From positions 14,481 to 78,480 of the forward strand of contig DMOI01000045.1 of the NCBI GenBank assembly GCA_003452395.1: a DNA stretch of 64,000 bases, given 5' to 3'. How positions within the stretch are numbered: position 1 is the stretch's first letter; every line of letters starts with the position of its first letter. Below are positions 17,636 to 26,377 of this stretch, piece by piece. The position numbers were made by a program, and so were the translations under genes. This DNA comes from Clostridiales bacterium. GTDB lineage: Bacteria > Bacillota > Clostridia > Lachnospirales > UBA12420. The notes below the pieces were generated by a model. The model ran no database searches and was not told the DNA's origin. It saw nothing but the letters and a program-made list of their open reading frames with translations.

Positions 17636-17902
17636 CTAACTTCCATATTGTATATTTTTTATAATTCCGGTTATGAAAATTTCATCTTTCCTTATGTACT
17701 TAATATTCATGTTTTTACCACTTATCTTCACATGACCTATCTTAGTATTTATCCTTATTGTATCAGGCTTATAATCTAGTACTGCTTTATAATTTTCTAT
17801 AACAATTTCTTCATTCCCGACAATGGTAGCAAGAGGAATGTTAAGAAATGTCTCTTTTGGTATGTCAACAGCACTATATATTTTTTTCTTCAAACTTTCC
17901 AT
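17636..17902 (-). CDS. yqfC: Sporulation protein YqfC
   Basis: An 88-residue YqfC/YabP-family protein with the family pattern LATIVGNEEIVIENYKAV followed by short beta strands. SigE-regulated in Bacillus and paired with YqfD. Ribosome site GGGGGGATG. I did not find a convincing SigE -35/-10 pair in the 80 bp upstream. Confidence 0.88.
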   Translation of the reverse strand: MESLKKKIYSAVDIPKETFLNIPLATIVGNEEIVIENYKAVLDYKPDTIRINTKIGHVKISGKNMNIKYIRKDEIFITGIIKNIQYGS

Positions 17903-17975
17903 GTCATCCCCCCGAGCGAATATAAGTAAAAGTTTTTTCTGCTTACTATATTTAGTTTATTCCAACAAAACAAAA

Positions 17976-18002
17976 AAATGCAAGTAAACAGCACTTGCAC
18001 TT
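17976..18002 (-). terminator. Terminator after sigG
   Basis: Minus-strand stem GCAAGT / ACTTGC (17980-17998) followed by ATTTTTTTG. It separates sigG from the yqfC-yqfD unit. Confidence 0.75.
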
Positions 18003-18028
18003 TATAAAATATTTTCTAGCACTCACAT

Positions 18029-18802
18029 TTAACTTATATTTCTTTTTATCTTATCCAAAGCATTTTTCTCAAGTCTTGATACTTGAGCCTGTGATATTCC
18101 TATTTCATCCGCGACTTCCATCTGAGTTTTCCCTTTGAAAAATCTCAGTGTTATTATGTTCTTCTCTCTTCCTTTTAATTTTTTTATACTTTCCCTTAAT
18201 GCAAGAGAGTCTATCCAATTTTCTGCTAGATTTTTTTCGTCTTTAACTTGATCTACAACATATATCGCATCACCACCATCATTATATATAGGTTCGTACA
18301 ACGAAACTGTGTCCTGTATTGACTCTAAAGCAAATACAACTTCCTCTTTAGGGACACCTATCTCTTTTGCTATATATTCAATGGTTGGTTCTTCCATATT
18401 TTTATTTATAAAATCCTCCTTTATCTTATATGTTTTGTAAGCAATGTCCTTAAGTGACCTACTTACCCTTATCGAACTATTATCCCTTAGATATCGCTTA
18501 ATCTCTCCTATTATCATAGGAACCGCATAAGTAGAAAACTTAACATCTTGAGATAAGTCAAAGTTGTCAATAGCCTTTATAAGTCCAATACACCCAACTT
18601 GAAATAAATCATCAAGATTTTCGCCCCTATTATTAAATCTTTTAACCACACTTAAAACTAATTTCAAATTTCCTTTTATATACTTTTCTCTTGCAAAAAT
18701 ATTGCCTTCTTTTGCTCTAACTAACAAATCGTATTTTTCATTTTTCTTTAATACTTCGAGTTCAGAGGTGTTAATGCCACAAATTTCTACCTTCCTTATC
18801 AT
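18029..18802 (-). CDS. sigG: RNA polymerase sporulation sigma factor SigG
   Basis: Forespore late sigma factor, 257 residues. It carries the SigG hallmark N-terminus (KVEICGINTSELEVLK, the SpoIIAB/Gin contact region), region 2 (DDLFQVGCIGLIKAIDNFD, FSTYAVPMIIGEIKRYLRD), region 3 and region 4 ending SQAQVSRLEK. Start at 18802 after GGTGGTGAT; the frame continues upstream only through a heptamer array. Follows sigE, the standard spoIIGA-sigE-sigG order. Confidence 0.97.
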   Translation of the reverse strand: MIRKVEICGINTSELEVLKKNEKYDLLVRAKEGNIFAREKYIKGNLKLVLSVVKRFNNRGENLDDLFQVGCIGLIKAIDNFDLSQDVKFSTYAVPMIIGEIKRYLRDNSSIRVSRSLKDIAYKTYKIKEDFINKNMEEPTIEYIAKEIGVPKEEVVFALESIQDTVSLYEPIYNDGGDAIYVVDQVKDEKNLAENWIDSLALRESIKKLKGREKNIITLRFFKGKTQMEVADEIGISQAQVSRLEKNALDKIKRNIS

Positions 18803-18826
18803 CTTATCACCACCTAGCATGAAATG

Positions 18827-18952
18827 CAAAGTACAGTGTGCAAAGTTCAAAGTACAAATCAAAGAATTATTTAAGTATAACCATCCTAATTATCATTTAT
18901 TATTTATTCTTTGTACTTTGTTATTTGTCCTTTGTTATTTGTACTTTGTTTT
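18827..18952. repeat. Heptamer palindromic array between sigE and sigG
   Basis: One half has CAAAGTAC/CAAAGTT units; the other is TTTGTAC, TTTGTTA, TTTGTCC, TTTGTTA, TTTGTAC, TTTGTTT, a clear 7-bp period. The halves are complementary. The array fills the space where a sigG promoter would be expected. Confidence 0.75.
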
Positions 18953-18975
18953 AATTATTGCCGAGCGGCTTATAT

Positions 18976-19710
18976 TTAATACAGTTTTGCCATTTCTTTT
19001 TTAAGCTTTTTTATTATCTTTTTCTCAAGCCTTGATATGTATGATTGTGATATTCCTAGTTCATCTGCTACCTCCTTTTGCGTCAATTCATCTCCTTCAT
19101 TATAAATACCATATCGTAGTTCAATTATTTTCTTTTCCCTTAAGTTAAGTTTCTCAACACACTTTTTTAAAATCTTAGAATCTATTTCTTCCTCTATCTT
19201 TTTAGATACATTTGACTCCTCACTACCAATAACATCAGCAAGTAAAAGTTCATTTCCATCCCAATCTACATTAAGGGGTTCGTCTATAGAAACTTCAAAC
19301 TTCGTTTTATTATTCTTTCTCACAAACATCAGAATCTCATTTTCTATACATTTAGATGCATAAGTTGCAAGCTTTATATTCTTATTAGCCTCAAATGTAT
19401 TAATTGCCTTAATAAGCCCTATATTCCCTATAGATACTAGATCTTCAAGTCCAATACCTACATTTTCAAATTTTTTTGCAAGATACACTACAAGCCTCAA
19501 ATTTCTCTCTATAAGTTCGCGTTTAACTTTATTTCTATCGCAAGTATTTAGTTTTTCAATCAACACTTTCTCCTCTTCTGGTTTTAGAGGCTCTGGAAGC
19601 ACCTCATTATTGTTTATATAATGTATTCCCTCACCTAAATCCGAATTAAACTTTCTTATAAAATTAATCCACAATAATTTTAGTTTTAAAATTAATTGTT
19701 TTAAGCTCAT
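18976..19710 (-). CDS. sigE: RNA polymerase sporulation sigma factor SigE (pro-SigE)
   Basis: Mother-cell early sigma factor, 244 residues. The N-terminal pro-sequence (MSLKQLILKLKLLWINFIRK) is amphipathic and is expected to be removed by SpoIIGA. Region 2 has GLEDLVSIGNIGLIKAINTF, region 4 ends SQSYISRLEKKIIKKL. Start at 19710 after AGGGGGAC. It lies 198 bp after spoIIGA; most of that gap is a palindromic element. Confidence 0.97.
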   Translation of the reverse strand: MSLKQLILKLKLLWINFIRKFNSDLGEGIHYINNNEVLPEPLKPEEEKVLIEKLNTCDRNKVKRELIERNLRLVVYLAKKFENVGIGLEDLVSIGNIGLIKAINTFEANKNIKLATYASKCIENEILMFVRKNNKTKFEVSIDEPLNVDWDGNELLLADVIGSEESNVSKKIEEEIDSKILKKCVEKLNLREKKIIELRYGIYNEGDELTQKEVADELGISQSYISRLEKKIIKKLKKEMAKLY

Positions 19711-19747
19711 ACATATGTCCCCCTTTTTTATCATCACCTCCCAGACT

Positions 19748-19879
19748 TGTCATTGCGAGGAGGTCCTTTCGACGTGGCAATCTCATCTTTAAAATTATTT
19801 CGCTATAGAAAGTATGTTTGTTTCATACGTTACTTTCTTTAAAGATAAGATTGCTTCGTCGTTCCTTCTCGCAATGACA
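19748..19879. repeat. Palindromic element family A, copy 1 (between spoIIGA and sigE)
   Basis: 132 bp with inverted ends TGTCATTGCGAG and inner arms ending in ATCTTTA. The transcript would form a long hairpin inside the spoIIGA-sigE message. Related copies at 31316, 40569 and 49163. Confidence 0.85.
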
Positions 19880-19908
19880 GTCTGCGGGTGCAGTTCAACT
19901 TTTGGCTT

Positions 19909-20754
19909 TTATCCTAATATCCTCGGATGTATTAGCATGTTATATTCATCATTGTTTGTAAATTTTCCTTTATATATTGCAATTATTTGATTTTCTAGCA
20001 CCAAGTCTCCTAATTTATTATTTAAAATTACTACCTTATCAAACATAACCCCTGTAAGCTTTCCATTAGCCTCTCCAACGCTTTTGTATGGTATATTGTA
20101 CGTATCTACATCGTCATCAAAATCCTTCTGTAGCATATCCTTCAATATCTCATATTCGGATACTAAAACAGGTTTAAAACTTTTTGGCTCATATAGACTA
20201 TTTCCAGTATCTATAATCCCTTTCAACGTCACAACATTTTTGTTTTTCAAAATCTGAACTATGTATATTTTACTTTTCGTAAAGTACTGATTTAAAATCA
20301 CACTCGAGGCTTTGATTAGTAAATAGCTAAATATTACTGAAAAAATTAGGAGTTTTATTGTAATTTTATTTGTTGCTACATAAATAAAATTTTGTATATA
20401 CGAATTAGTGTTTATGTAGTACATAGTTGCAAATGTTACTCCTCCAACAAAAGTGGAAACAATATAAACTGATATTATTATCTTGAATAATTCAACAATA
20501 CTTTTAGGTCTAAACCCAACAATTATAGGAATTATAAATATTAGTCCACTTAAAATAATTTTATTTACAGTATTAAATTCAAAATATACAATAGCTACGC
20601 AGTAAGTTATTGATGCAATAAAAGATGCTACACACATTCGAATATGTGTGGTATTTAGTCTCAATAATTTTTTTGTTGCAAAAAATATTATAAAATTCAT
20701 AACAAAATTCACAGCAAAAATTACATCTATATACAAATTTACTTCCAGTAGCAT
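19909..20754 (-). CDS. spoIIGA: Sporulation aspartic protease SpoIIGA (pro-SigE processing)
   Basis: A 281-residue protein: five predicted membrane segments in the first ~155 residues, then a cytoplasmic aspartic-protease half with the catalytic IIDTGNSLYEP near residue 186. It is activated at the septum and cleaves pro-SigE. The ATG at 20754 is only 3 bp after GAGGGG, and a TTG directly before it is also possible, so the exact first residue is uncertain. Upstream of sigE and sigG. Confidence 0.95.
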   Translation of the reverse strand: MLLEVNLYIDVIFAVNFVMNFIIFFATKKLLRLNTTHIRMCVASFIASITYCVAIVYFEFNTVNKIILSGLIFIIPIIVGFRPKSIVELFKIIISVYIVSTFVGGVTFATMYYINTNSYIQNFIYVATNKITIKLLIFSVIFSYLLIKASSVILNQYFTKSKIYIVQILKNKNVVTLKGIIDTGNSLYEPKSFKPVLVSEYEILKDMLQKDFDDDVDTYNIPYKSVGEANGKLTGVMFDKVVILNNKLGDLVLENQIIAIYKGKFTNNDEYNMLIHPRILG

Positions 20755-20817
20755 CAACCCCTCATAAATATACAGTTCTGTTTATACTTAGATTATATCC
20801 TTTGTATATGTAAAAAA

Positions 20818-20858
20818 ATGTAAAAAGAGTGAACTCAAATCAAGTTCACTCTTTTTAC
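20818..20858. terminator. Hairpin with T-rich arms upstream of spoIIGA
   Basis: GTAAAAAGAGTGAAC / GTTCACTCTTTTTAC with a 9-nt loop. It can act as a terminator in either direction and would shield spoIIGA from read-through. Confidence 0.7.
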
Positions 20859-20963
20859 ATTTTTTATTTTATCCTATACAAAAATATATATTACCTCAAG
20901 TAAACTTACAAATTTGTCAGATAGTCTCCTCATCAGGCAACCGACGAGGTATTCTTTATCTAT

Positions 20964-21020
20964 CGTAGTGGTCGAGCTTGTCTCTGCTTCCTTTACGTCG
21001 AGACAAGCTCGACCACTACG
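20964..21020. repeat. Palindromic intergenic element, family C
   Basis: CGTAGTGGTCGAGCTTGTCTC and its exact reverse complement flank a short core, total 57 bp. High GC for this genome. No coding capacity. Confidence 0.8.
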
Positions 21021-21127
21021 TTACATAGCACGCCGCAAGCGGACAGGGAATTAAACCCTGAAAGATTAAAATATATTAAAAAAGCAGCTCCCTCACACTA
21101 GTTAGTACTAAAAATAAAGCTCCTCCA

Positions 21128-21160
21128 AAATAAAATTGCCCATCTAGGGCAATTTTATTT
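21128..21160. terminator. Bidirectional terminator after the DUF6273 prepilin gene
   Basis: AAATAAAATTGCCC / GGGCAATTTTATTT with a 5-nt loop. A 14 bp stem with T-rich 3' arm on both strands. Confidence 0.7.
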
Positions 21161-21190
21161 GAAGTCCGTTGCACTCTTCGAGTATAGTTT

Positions 21191-21221
21191 AACTAAGCTT
21201 TGAAAATACCAAAGCTAAGTT
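21191..21221 (-). other. Post-VR stem-loop (candidate DGR homing signal), copy 2
   Basis: On the minus strand AACTTAGCTTTG, loop GTATTTT, CAAAGCTTAGTT: 11 of 12 positions pair. It lies about 63-93 bp past the stop of the DUF6273 prepilin gene. The core AGCTTTGGTAKTTTCAAAG recurs after the other prepilin-like target (47243-47272). Hairpins just downstream of variable repeats are known DGR homing elements; the assignment here is inference. Confidence 0.55.
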
Positions 21222-21283
21222 TCCACTTATCGCGTACGACACTAATTCCGCGGCTCTTCTCTTCCGATATTTTTCCATCCTTT

Positions 21284-22624
21284 TTATTCCCACGTTATCG
21301 TATATGCATCCCCCGCACTAGCTCCGCTCGCTCCATCTAGTGTCATACCCGACGGACTTAAAAACAAAGCGGGCCGAACTCCGTTGTTACCGATATAGAC
21401 GTAGTTGCAGTTCACCTCGCCACTCGCGAACACGTAGCGGACGTAGTACGAATTAAGCGCATAAGAGTCCCTTAGCCAGTAATACCCATACGCCCCTGTA
21501 TTTAATCCTACATCTGTATAGCCTCCTGCTGTACTTTGCGTTACTGCTTCACTCGTTGGATATGCTTTTGTCCATGCTACTCCATCCCCTAGTGCCCCAT
21601 TACTATATACATAGTCATTTAATTCCTTTATTCCTAGTAAAAATACACTTTCTGTCGTGTCTTTATAGTTTGCACTTACATAGTTTTCTACTGCTGCACT
21701 TGCATTTGTTGCTGTATATGTATGACTTGCTGTTCCTCCTGTTTTTGCGGCTGTTGCTGCATCTGTATTTGCTAGTATTGTTTTATGGGTTACTGGCATT
21801 ATTTTACTTCTTTCTACTCCGTTAAAGTTTCCATCTGCCAAAAATCCTTTTTCTGCATCATATGGGTTGAAGCTACTATATACTCTTGCTGCGGTTGGCG
21901 AAAAGTATCCTAGCCAATCTACTAATCCAGCTCCTGCACTACTGTTTAGCCATGCTTTTAGGTTGCTTTTATCCCAGTAGTTACTTCCGTATGTTCCTCT
22001 ATCTGCATCTCCCCCTGCTCCTGTTATCAGGTTTTCTCCTGTTGCGTCAAATGGTTTTATGCTTATTATTTTATCACTAAATAGCATGAGGTCTCCCTCG
22101 TGTAGTCCACTTCCTGGATTCGCTGCTAGGTATGCTGCGTCTACTTTGTTTATTACTCTCCATACGATTGGTTGACTTAGATATGTCCCGAATTTTAGGT
22201 AGTTTCCTACTGGCACATCTGCTACTACTGGTGGCTCTGGTTCTCCTCCACTTGCTACTCCTGTTACTTCTACTAGTGGCTGATTTACTGTTGCTATTCC
22301 TGTTACTGACGAGACAACTACTTTATACTCTTTTTCTGGATCTGTTGGATATATCGGATTTACGGGTAGCTCTTTTATATATCCTCCCGCTATCATTTCT
22401 GGTATACAGTCTGTATCATCTACTATACTATCTTGTGCTAATAGGTAGCTCTGTGCCTGTTGTTGTAGCATTCTCACATTTGCATTGTGTGCTATCTGCT
22501 TTGCTGTTTCGCTCTTATTCATGAATATTGGTATTGCTATTGTTGCTAGTGCTGCTAGTATTACCAGTACTGCTAATAATTCTAATAAAGTGAACCCTTT
22601 TTTGTTTTTTCTTTCAACTTTCAA
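21284..22624 (-). CDS. Prepilin-anchored DUF6273-type variable protein (candidate DGR target)
   Basis: A 446-residue protein. Residues 8-30 are a type IV prepilin signal (KKGFTLLELLAVLVILAALA, cleavage expected between Gly and Phe). A pilin-like helix and a Pro/Glu/Val linker follow, then a DUF6273 lectin-like domain (about 140-446) ending with WLRD, a run of Tyr/Asn/Ser/Val residues, NNGVRPALFL and a TYTITW-like tail. The stretch at 21371-21480 is built from NNC/NNT codons and is GC-rich, as in DGR variable repeats. The TTG start sits inside a heptamer repeat (TTGAAAGTTGAAAG) with GGTGAT upstream. Confidence 0.8.
   Translation of the reverse strand: MKVERKNKKGFTLLELLAVLVILAALATIAIPIFMNKSETAKQIAHNANVRMLQQQAQSYLLAQDSIVDDTDCIPEMIAGGYIKELPVNPIYPTDPEKEYKVVVSSVTGIATVNQPLVEVTGVASGGEPEPPVVADVPVGNYLKFGTYLSQPIVWRVINKVDAAYLAANPGSGLHEGDLMLFSDKIISIKPFDATGENLITGAGGDADRGTYGSNYWDKSNLKAWLNSSAGAGLVDWLGYFSPTAARVYSSFNPYDAEKGFLADGNFNGVERSKIMPVTHKTILANTDAATAAKTGGTASHTYTATNASAAVENYVSANYKDTTESVFLLGIKELNDYVYSNGALGDGVAWTKAYPTSEAVTQSTAGGYTDVGLNTGAYGYYWLRDSYALNSYYVRYVFASGEVNCNYVYIGNNGVRPALFLSPSGMTLDGASGASAGDAYTITWE
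21371..21480 (-). other. Putative DGR variable repeat (VR) in the DUF6273 prepilin protein
   Basis: From the WLRD codons to NNGVRPA. Variable-type positions are encoded by GAC, TCT, TAT, CTT, AAT, TAC, TAC, GTC, CGC, TAC, TTC, AGT, GGC, AAC, TGC, AAC, TAC, GTC, TAT, ATC, GGT, AAC, AAC, interrupted by invariant GCG/TCG/GTG codons. Such an NNY run is what mutated AAY template codons give. Template not seen in this window. Confidence 0.65.
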
Positions 22625-22629
22625 CTTTA
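22610..22629. repeat. Heptamer repeat at the start of the DUF6273 prepilin gene
   Basis: Minus-strand GTTGAAA units in tandem provide the TTG start codon and residues 1-4. Confidence 0.6.
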
Positions 22630-22805
22630 ATCACCATTCCTCTTATTAAATTTTGCTATGATGTTTTTTCTTAGGTTATATGTATTTCATTGCTTTGCAT
22701 GATTTATCCAGCTTTTTATCTTGTCTAATATTATCATTTTTCCAAGTACCAGTCAAGAATTTTTTGTAGAGTTTTTTGTTTTGAAAATAAGTCCCTCTTA
22801 ATGAC

Positions 22806-22838
22806 AAAATAAAGACAGATTACTAATCTGCCATTATT
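22806..22838 (-). terminator. Terminator downstream of the prepilin leader region/upstream of AI-2E gene end
   Basis: Minus-strand GGCAGATTAGTAATCTGTC followed by TTTATTTT, just beyond the stop of the AI-2E permease gene (22844). Confidence 0.7.
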
Positions 22839-22843
22839 TCTTC

Positions 22844-24055
22844 TCAACTTTCCAGTTTTCTCTTCCTCGCTGCGACTATCTTTAATACTACAAGCTTAAC
22901 CACCCCTGCTGTTGGTACTGCTAGTATCATTCCTACAAGCCCGAATTGTATTCCAACAATTACTGCAAGTAGTATAAATACTGGATGTAGACCAACACTT
23001 TGTCCTACTATTCTTGGTACCAATATATTTCCATCTATTTGTTGTATTACACCTAGTACTATAAGTGCATAGAGTGCTGTTATTGGTTCTGGACTAAGTA
23101 GTCCTATAACAACAGCTACTGCAACTCCTATAAAGGGTCCGAAATATGGTATGATATTAGCTAGTCCCGCAAAAAGTCCTACAAGAAACGCATATTCAAG
23201 TCCAACTATACTTAAAGATATTATACTTATAGCTGCTACTATTGAACAATCGAGAAGCTGTCCACGTATAAACTTTGAAACAACACCGTCAACTTCAATC
23301 AAGAATCTGTTTATTCTATTACAATATCGTTTAGGCAATATAAGCCTCTGCCCTTCTTTATAAATCTTCTCAAAAAATTCTAAATCAACCATTATATAAA
23401 ATGCAAGGACTAAAGCAAGCATGAAACTGATCAGATTGTCCATTATTCCACTAAATAGATTTATTATAAAATCAAAAATAACTTGACCAACATTTCCAAT
23501 TCCCTGTACAAACTCAGTTACCTTATCTTTCAAATCAGTAGATAGCAAATGACTTGCATCAAGTCTAGCCTTTAGATTTGATTCTAAAAATACCTTTGTT
23601 TCATCCATATAGTTCTTGGTTCCGCTAATTAATGAATCTAAATTTGTAGTTTCTAGTTTTCCTTTTATCATTACAAATCCCATAATAATTACAGTTGTAA
23701 TTATTGAAATAATTAATACATAAGTCACCAAAACACTAACAAATGTTTTAAACCTTTCTTTCTTCTTAATTTCTTCTCCATTTTGTTCTTTTTTGCGACG
23801 CCTTTTTATAATTTCTTTAAACAAACCCTTTTTAATCCAAACAGATATTGGGTATAGTAGGTAGGCTATTATAAGTGCAATCCAAAGTGGTTTTAGTACA
23901 CCTAATACATATAAAAATGTATTCAGTATTATCATGCAAACTTCCGGTATTACATTCACTATACTACTTAATATGTATATTATGGTGAATGATAGAATAA
24001 CGTAAATGCTCACCTTTATTGCTACCCTATCCACATGATCAAAATTATATCTCAT
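22844..24055 (-). CDS. AI-2E family transporter/permease (YdbI/PerM type)
   Basis: A 403-residue membrane protein with seven to eight predicted transmembrane segments, the AI-2E exporter family topology: two N-terminal pairs, a soluble stretch (about 130-205), then GLANIIPYFGPFIGVAVAVV and the C-terminal QSVGLHPVFILLAVIVG signature. Substrate unknown; members have been linked to AI-2 export or sodium/proton exchange. Basic cytoplasmic loop KRRRKKE. Ribosome site GAGGAGG; 16 bp after mutL, likely co-transcribed. Confidence 0.9.
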   Translation of the reverse strand: MRYNFDHVDRVAIKVSIYVILSFTIIYILSSIVNVIPEVCMIILNTFLYVLGVLKPLWIALIIAYLLYPISVWIKKGLFKEIIKRRRKKEQNGEEIKKKERFKTFVSVLVTYVLIISIITTVIIMGFVMIKGKLETTNLDSLISGTKNYMDETKVFLESNLKARLDASHLLSTDLKDKVTEFVQGIGNVGQVIFDFIINLFSGIMDNLISFMLALVLAFYIMVDLEFFEKIYKEGQRLILPKRYCNRINRFLIEVDGVVSKFIRGQLLDCSIVAAISIISLSIVGLEYAFLVGLFAGLANIIPYFGPFIGVAVAVVIGLLSPEPITALYALIVLGVIQQIDGNILVPRIVGQSVGLHPVFILLAVIVGIQFGLVGMILAVPTAGVVKLVVLKIVAARKRKLES

Positions 24056-24071
24056 TTTTTATTCCTCCTCT

Positions 24072-25868
24072 TTACACAATCCGTTTAAATTTCTTCTCTA
24101 TCTCGTATCTATTCATAGAAATTATTACTGGTCTTCCATGTGGACAATGAAATGGATTATCTAAGTTCATAAGATCATCTATCATCCTCTTACTCTCATC
24201 AAAGCTCATTTTATCATTTGCCTTCACTGCTGATTTGCAGGCAATACTTGCTATCTCTTGTTCTTTATTTTGATATGCGTTACTCACTTCTTTCACTAGC
24301 ATCTGGTCAACAATGTCAAGAAAAAATTGTGCGTTACTTGGTTTGTTTAGTATTATCGGCACTTCCCTAATTGCAAAAGAATTTATACCAAACTCTTCTA
24401 TTTCAAAACCAAATTTTTTTAATATATGCAAGTTCTTCAAAATAATTTCTTTTTCTCTTATAGATACTTCTATTACCATTGGTTGCAGTAATTGTTGGGA
24501 TATTATATGATCTGACACAAACTCACTCATAAGCTTCTCGTATAAAACTTTCTCGTGTGCAGCATGTTGGTCAATTATGTACATACTACTTTCGTGTTCT
24601 AAAACCCAATATGTATTAAATATTTGCCCAACTATTTTATAGTCCTTTAATACTTCTTTTTTTTCTATTATTTTATTTTCATTTTCCTGCACTATATATT
24701 GCTCTGTAAAATTAGGTTGGTAATAAGTTTCTTTAGCTACTACTGGTTTTTGTCTTAAAATGCTCATAGAATTTTCTTTTAATACATGATTTTCAACTTC
24801 AAATGCCTCTTTAATGTGGCTCTTATCAAGTTCCGCTTTAACCTCTTTTTCTTCACTTAGAGGAATATCCACTATAAACGATTCGTTTTCTAATACTTTT
24901 TTTATAGCTTGATATATAGCACTACACACCTTTTTTTCTTCTTTAAATCTTACTTCTATCTTGGTCGGATGTACATTTACATCAACCTCATCAGGTGGCA
25001 TATTTATTTTCAATACGCAGAAAGGAAATCTTTTTATCATCATATAAGGCTTAAAGGCGTCTTCTAGATAATTCTCTATTCCTGTACTTTTTATATATCT
25101 TCCATTTACAAAAAAGTTTTCATACATTCTATTTGCTCTATTCACCTCAGGTTTTCCAATAAACCCTTCTACTCTTATATTATTTTCATATTCATTTATT
25201 TCTAACATTTTTTTGGTTATATCTCGTCCATATATATTAAATATAACATTATTTAAATCATTATTCCCAGTAGTGAAAAAAACTACTTTATTATTATTTA
25301 TAAATTTAAACGATACTTCCGGATGTCCAAGTGTCATCTTACTAAGAATTTCTTCTACAAAGGCCGCCTCAGTCATGTCAGTTTTTAAAAATTTTCTCCT
25401 TACTGGCGTATTATAAAATATATTTTTTACTATCATTGTAGTCCCTTCTGGACAACCAACTTCACTTTCTTCAGTAATCGTTCCACCATCTATCTGCATT
25501 CTAATACCAGTCAGTTCATTATGCTCCTTTGTTATTATCTCTACCTGGGATATTGCTGCTATGCTCGCAAGAGCCTCTCCCCTAAAACCCAAAGACAGAA
25601 TACTACTTAAATCATTCTCGTCCGTGATTTTACTTGTTGCGTGACGAATAAAGGCAGTTTTTACGTCAGCTTTTGGTATTCCTGTCCCATTGTCGGTTAC
25701 ACGAATAAAAGATATCCCACCATTCTTCAACTCAACAGTTACCGCAGTAGCATTTGCATCAATAGAGTTTTCTACGAGTTCTTTTACTATAGAAGCTGGT
25801 CTTTCAACCACTTCTCCAGCAGCTATTTTATTTATGGTTTTGTTGTCTAGAATGTTTATTTTGTTCAA
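24072..25868 (-). CDS. mutL: DNA mismatch repair protein MutL
   Basis: A 598-residue MutL. GHKL ATPase N-terminus (INKIAAGEVVERPASIVKEL, DNGTGIP, GFRGEALASI), transducer domain and a C-terminal dimerisation domain with the endonuclease motif DQHAAHEKVLYEKL and CPHGRP, so it is a nicking MutL of the non-E. coli type. Start: TTG at 25868, 8 bp from GAGG, giving MNKINILD; a GTG three codons earlier overlaps the ribosome site. No mutS in the window. Confidence 0.96.
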   Translation of the reverse strand: MNKINILDNKTINKIAAGEVVERPASIVKELVENSIDANATAVTVELKNGGISFIRVTDNGTGIPKADVKTAFIRHATSKITDENDLSSILSLGFRGEALASIAAISQVEIITKEHNELTGIRMQIDGGTITEESEVGCPEGTTMIVKNIFYNTPVRRKFLKTDMTEAAFVEEILSKMTLGHPEVSFKFINNNKVVFFTTGNNDLNNVIFNIYGRDITKKMLEINEYENNIRVEGFIGKPEVNRANRMYENFFVNGRYIKSTGIENYLEDAFKPYMMIKRFPFCVLKINMPPDEVDVNVHPTKIEVRFKEEKKVCSAIYQAIKKVLENESFIVDIPLSEEKEVKAELDKSHIKEAFEVENHVLKENSMSILRQKPVVAKETYYQPNFTEQYIVQENENKIIEKKEVLKDYKIVGQIFNTYWVLEHESSMYIIDQHAAHEKVLYEKLMSEFVSDHIISQQLLQPMVIEVSIREKEIILKNLHILKKFGFEIEEFGINSFAIREVPIILNKPSNAQFFLDIVDQMLVKEVSNAYQNKEQEIASIACKSAVKANDKMSFDESKRMIDDLMNLDNPFHCPHGRPVIISMNRYEIEKKFKRIV

Positions 25869-25873
25869 GTTAC

Positions 25874-26377
25874 TCACCTCTTAAATGTTTTTAATATAGA
25901 TAAATCTCTCATCACTATATACCTAGCAACTTTTTCATCTCCACTATCACCAAAATATTCATCTTCATTTTCCTCTTCCAATTTCTCTATGGCGTCATCT
26001 AAGCTCATCCAATTTACTGAAAATCCTAATCTCTGTTCCCGGAGTGTATATCTTGTCTCTTTAAGTTCACCAATAACTTTTGAAAAATAAATATATGATA
26101 TTTGTATTAGCTTAAATTCATTTCTATATTCCACTGTATGCCCTACAGCACCTATGACTTCGATATCTGCTCCAACCTCTTCCAATGTTTCTCGTCTTAA
26201 CGCTTCCAATTCATTTTCGTCAATTTCGATCTTTCCACCAGGAAGTTTGTGATAATTAAGCTTCCCTACATATAACATAGCTATTTCACCCTTTTCATTC
26301 TGTAAAATAGTCATCACAGCTGTTCTTCTTTTATATATTATGTCTTGCCTATTTCCTATTTCGATTATTAGCTCCAT
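25874..26377 (-). CDS. NUDIX hydrolase
   Basis: A 167-residue protein with a complete Nudix box: GKIEIDENELEALRRETLEE plus VGA (GX5EX7REUXEEXGU). Preceded by LPG. The C-terminal third is acidic. It may act on nucleoside diphosphate derivatives; the substrate cannot be inferred. Its start lies inside the 3' end of ygiQ (29 bp overlap in another frame) and it ends 5 bp before mutL, so it is probably in a ygiQ-nudix-mutL-permease transcript. Confidence 0.88.
   Translation of the reverse strand: MELIIEIGNRQDIIYKRRTAVMTILQNEKGEIAMLYVGKLNYHKLPGGKIEIDENELEALRRETLEEVGADIEVIGAVGHTVEYRNEFKLIQISYIYFSKVIGELKETRYTLREQRLGFSVNWMSLDDAIEKLEEENEDEYFGDSGDEKVARYIVMRDLSILKTFKR

Larger units (their letters stand above)
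20755..21283. other. Intergenic region between spoIIGA and the DUF6273 prepilin gene
   Basis: 529 bp with no gene. It contains, from left to right, a terminator-like hairpin (20818-20858), a 57 bp perfect-armed palindrome (20964-21020), a small CAGGG/CCCTG hairpin (about 21043-21060), a bidirectional terminator (21128-21160) and the post-VR stem-loop (21191-21221). Confidence 0.7.
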
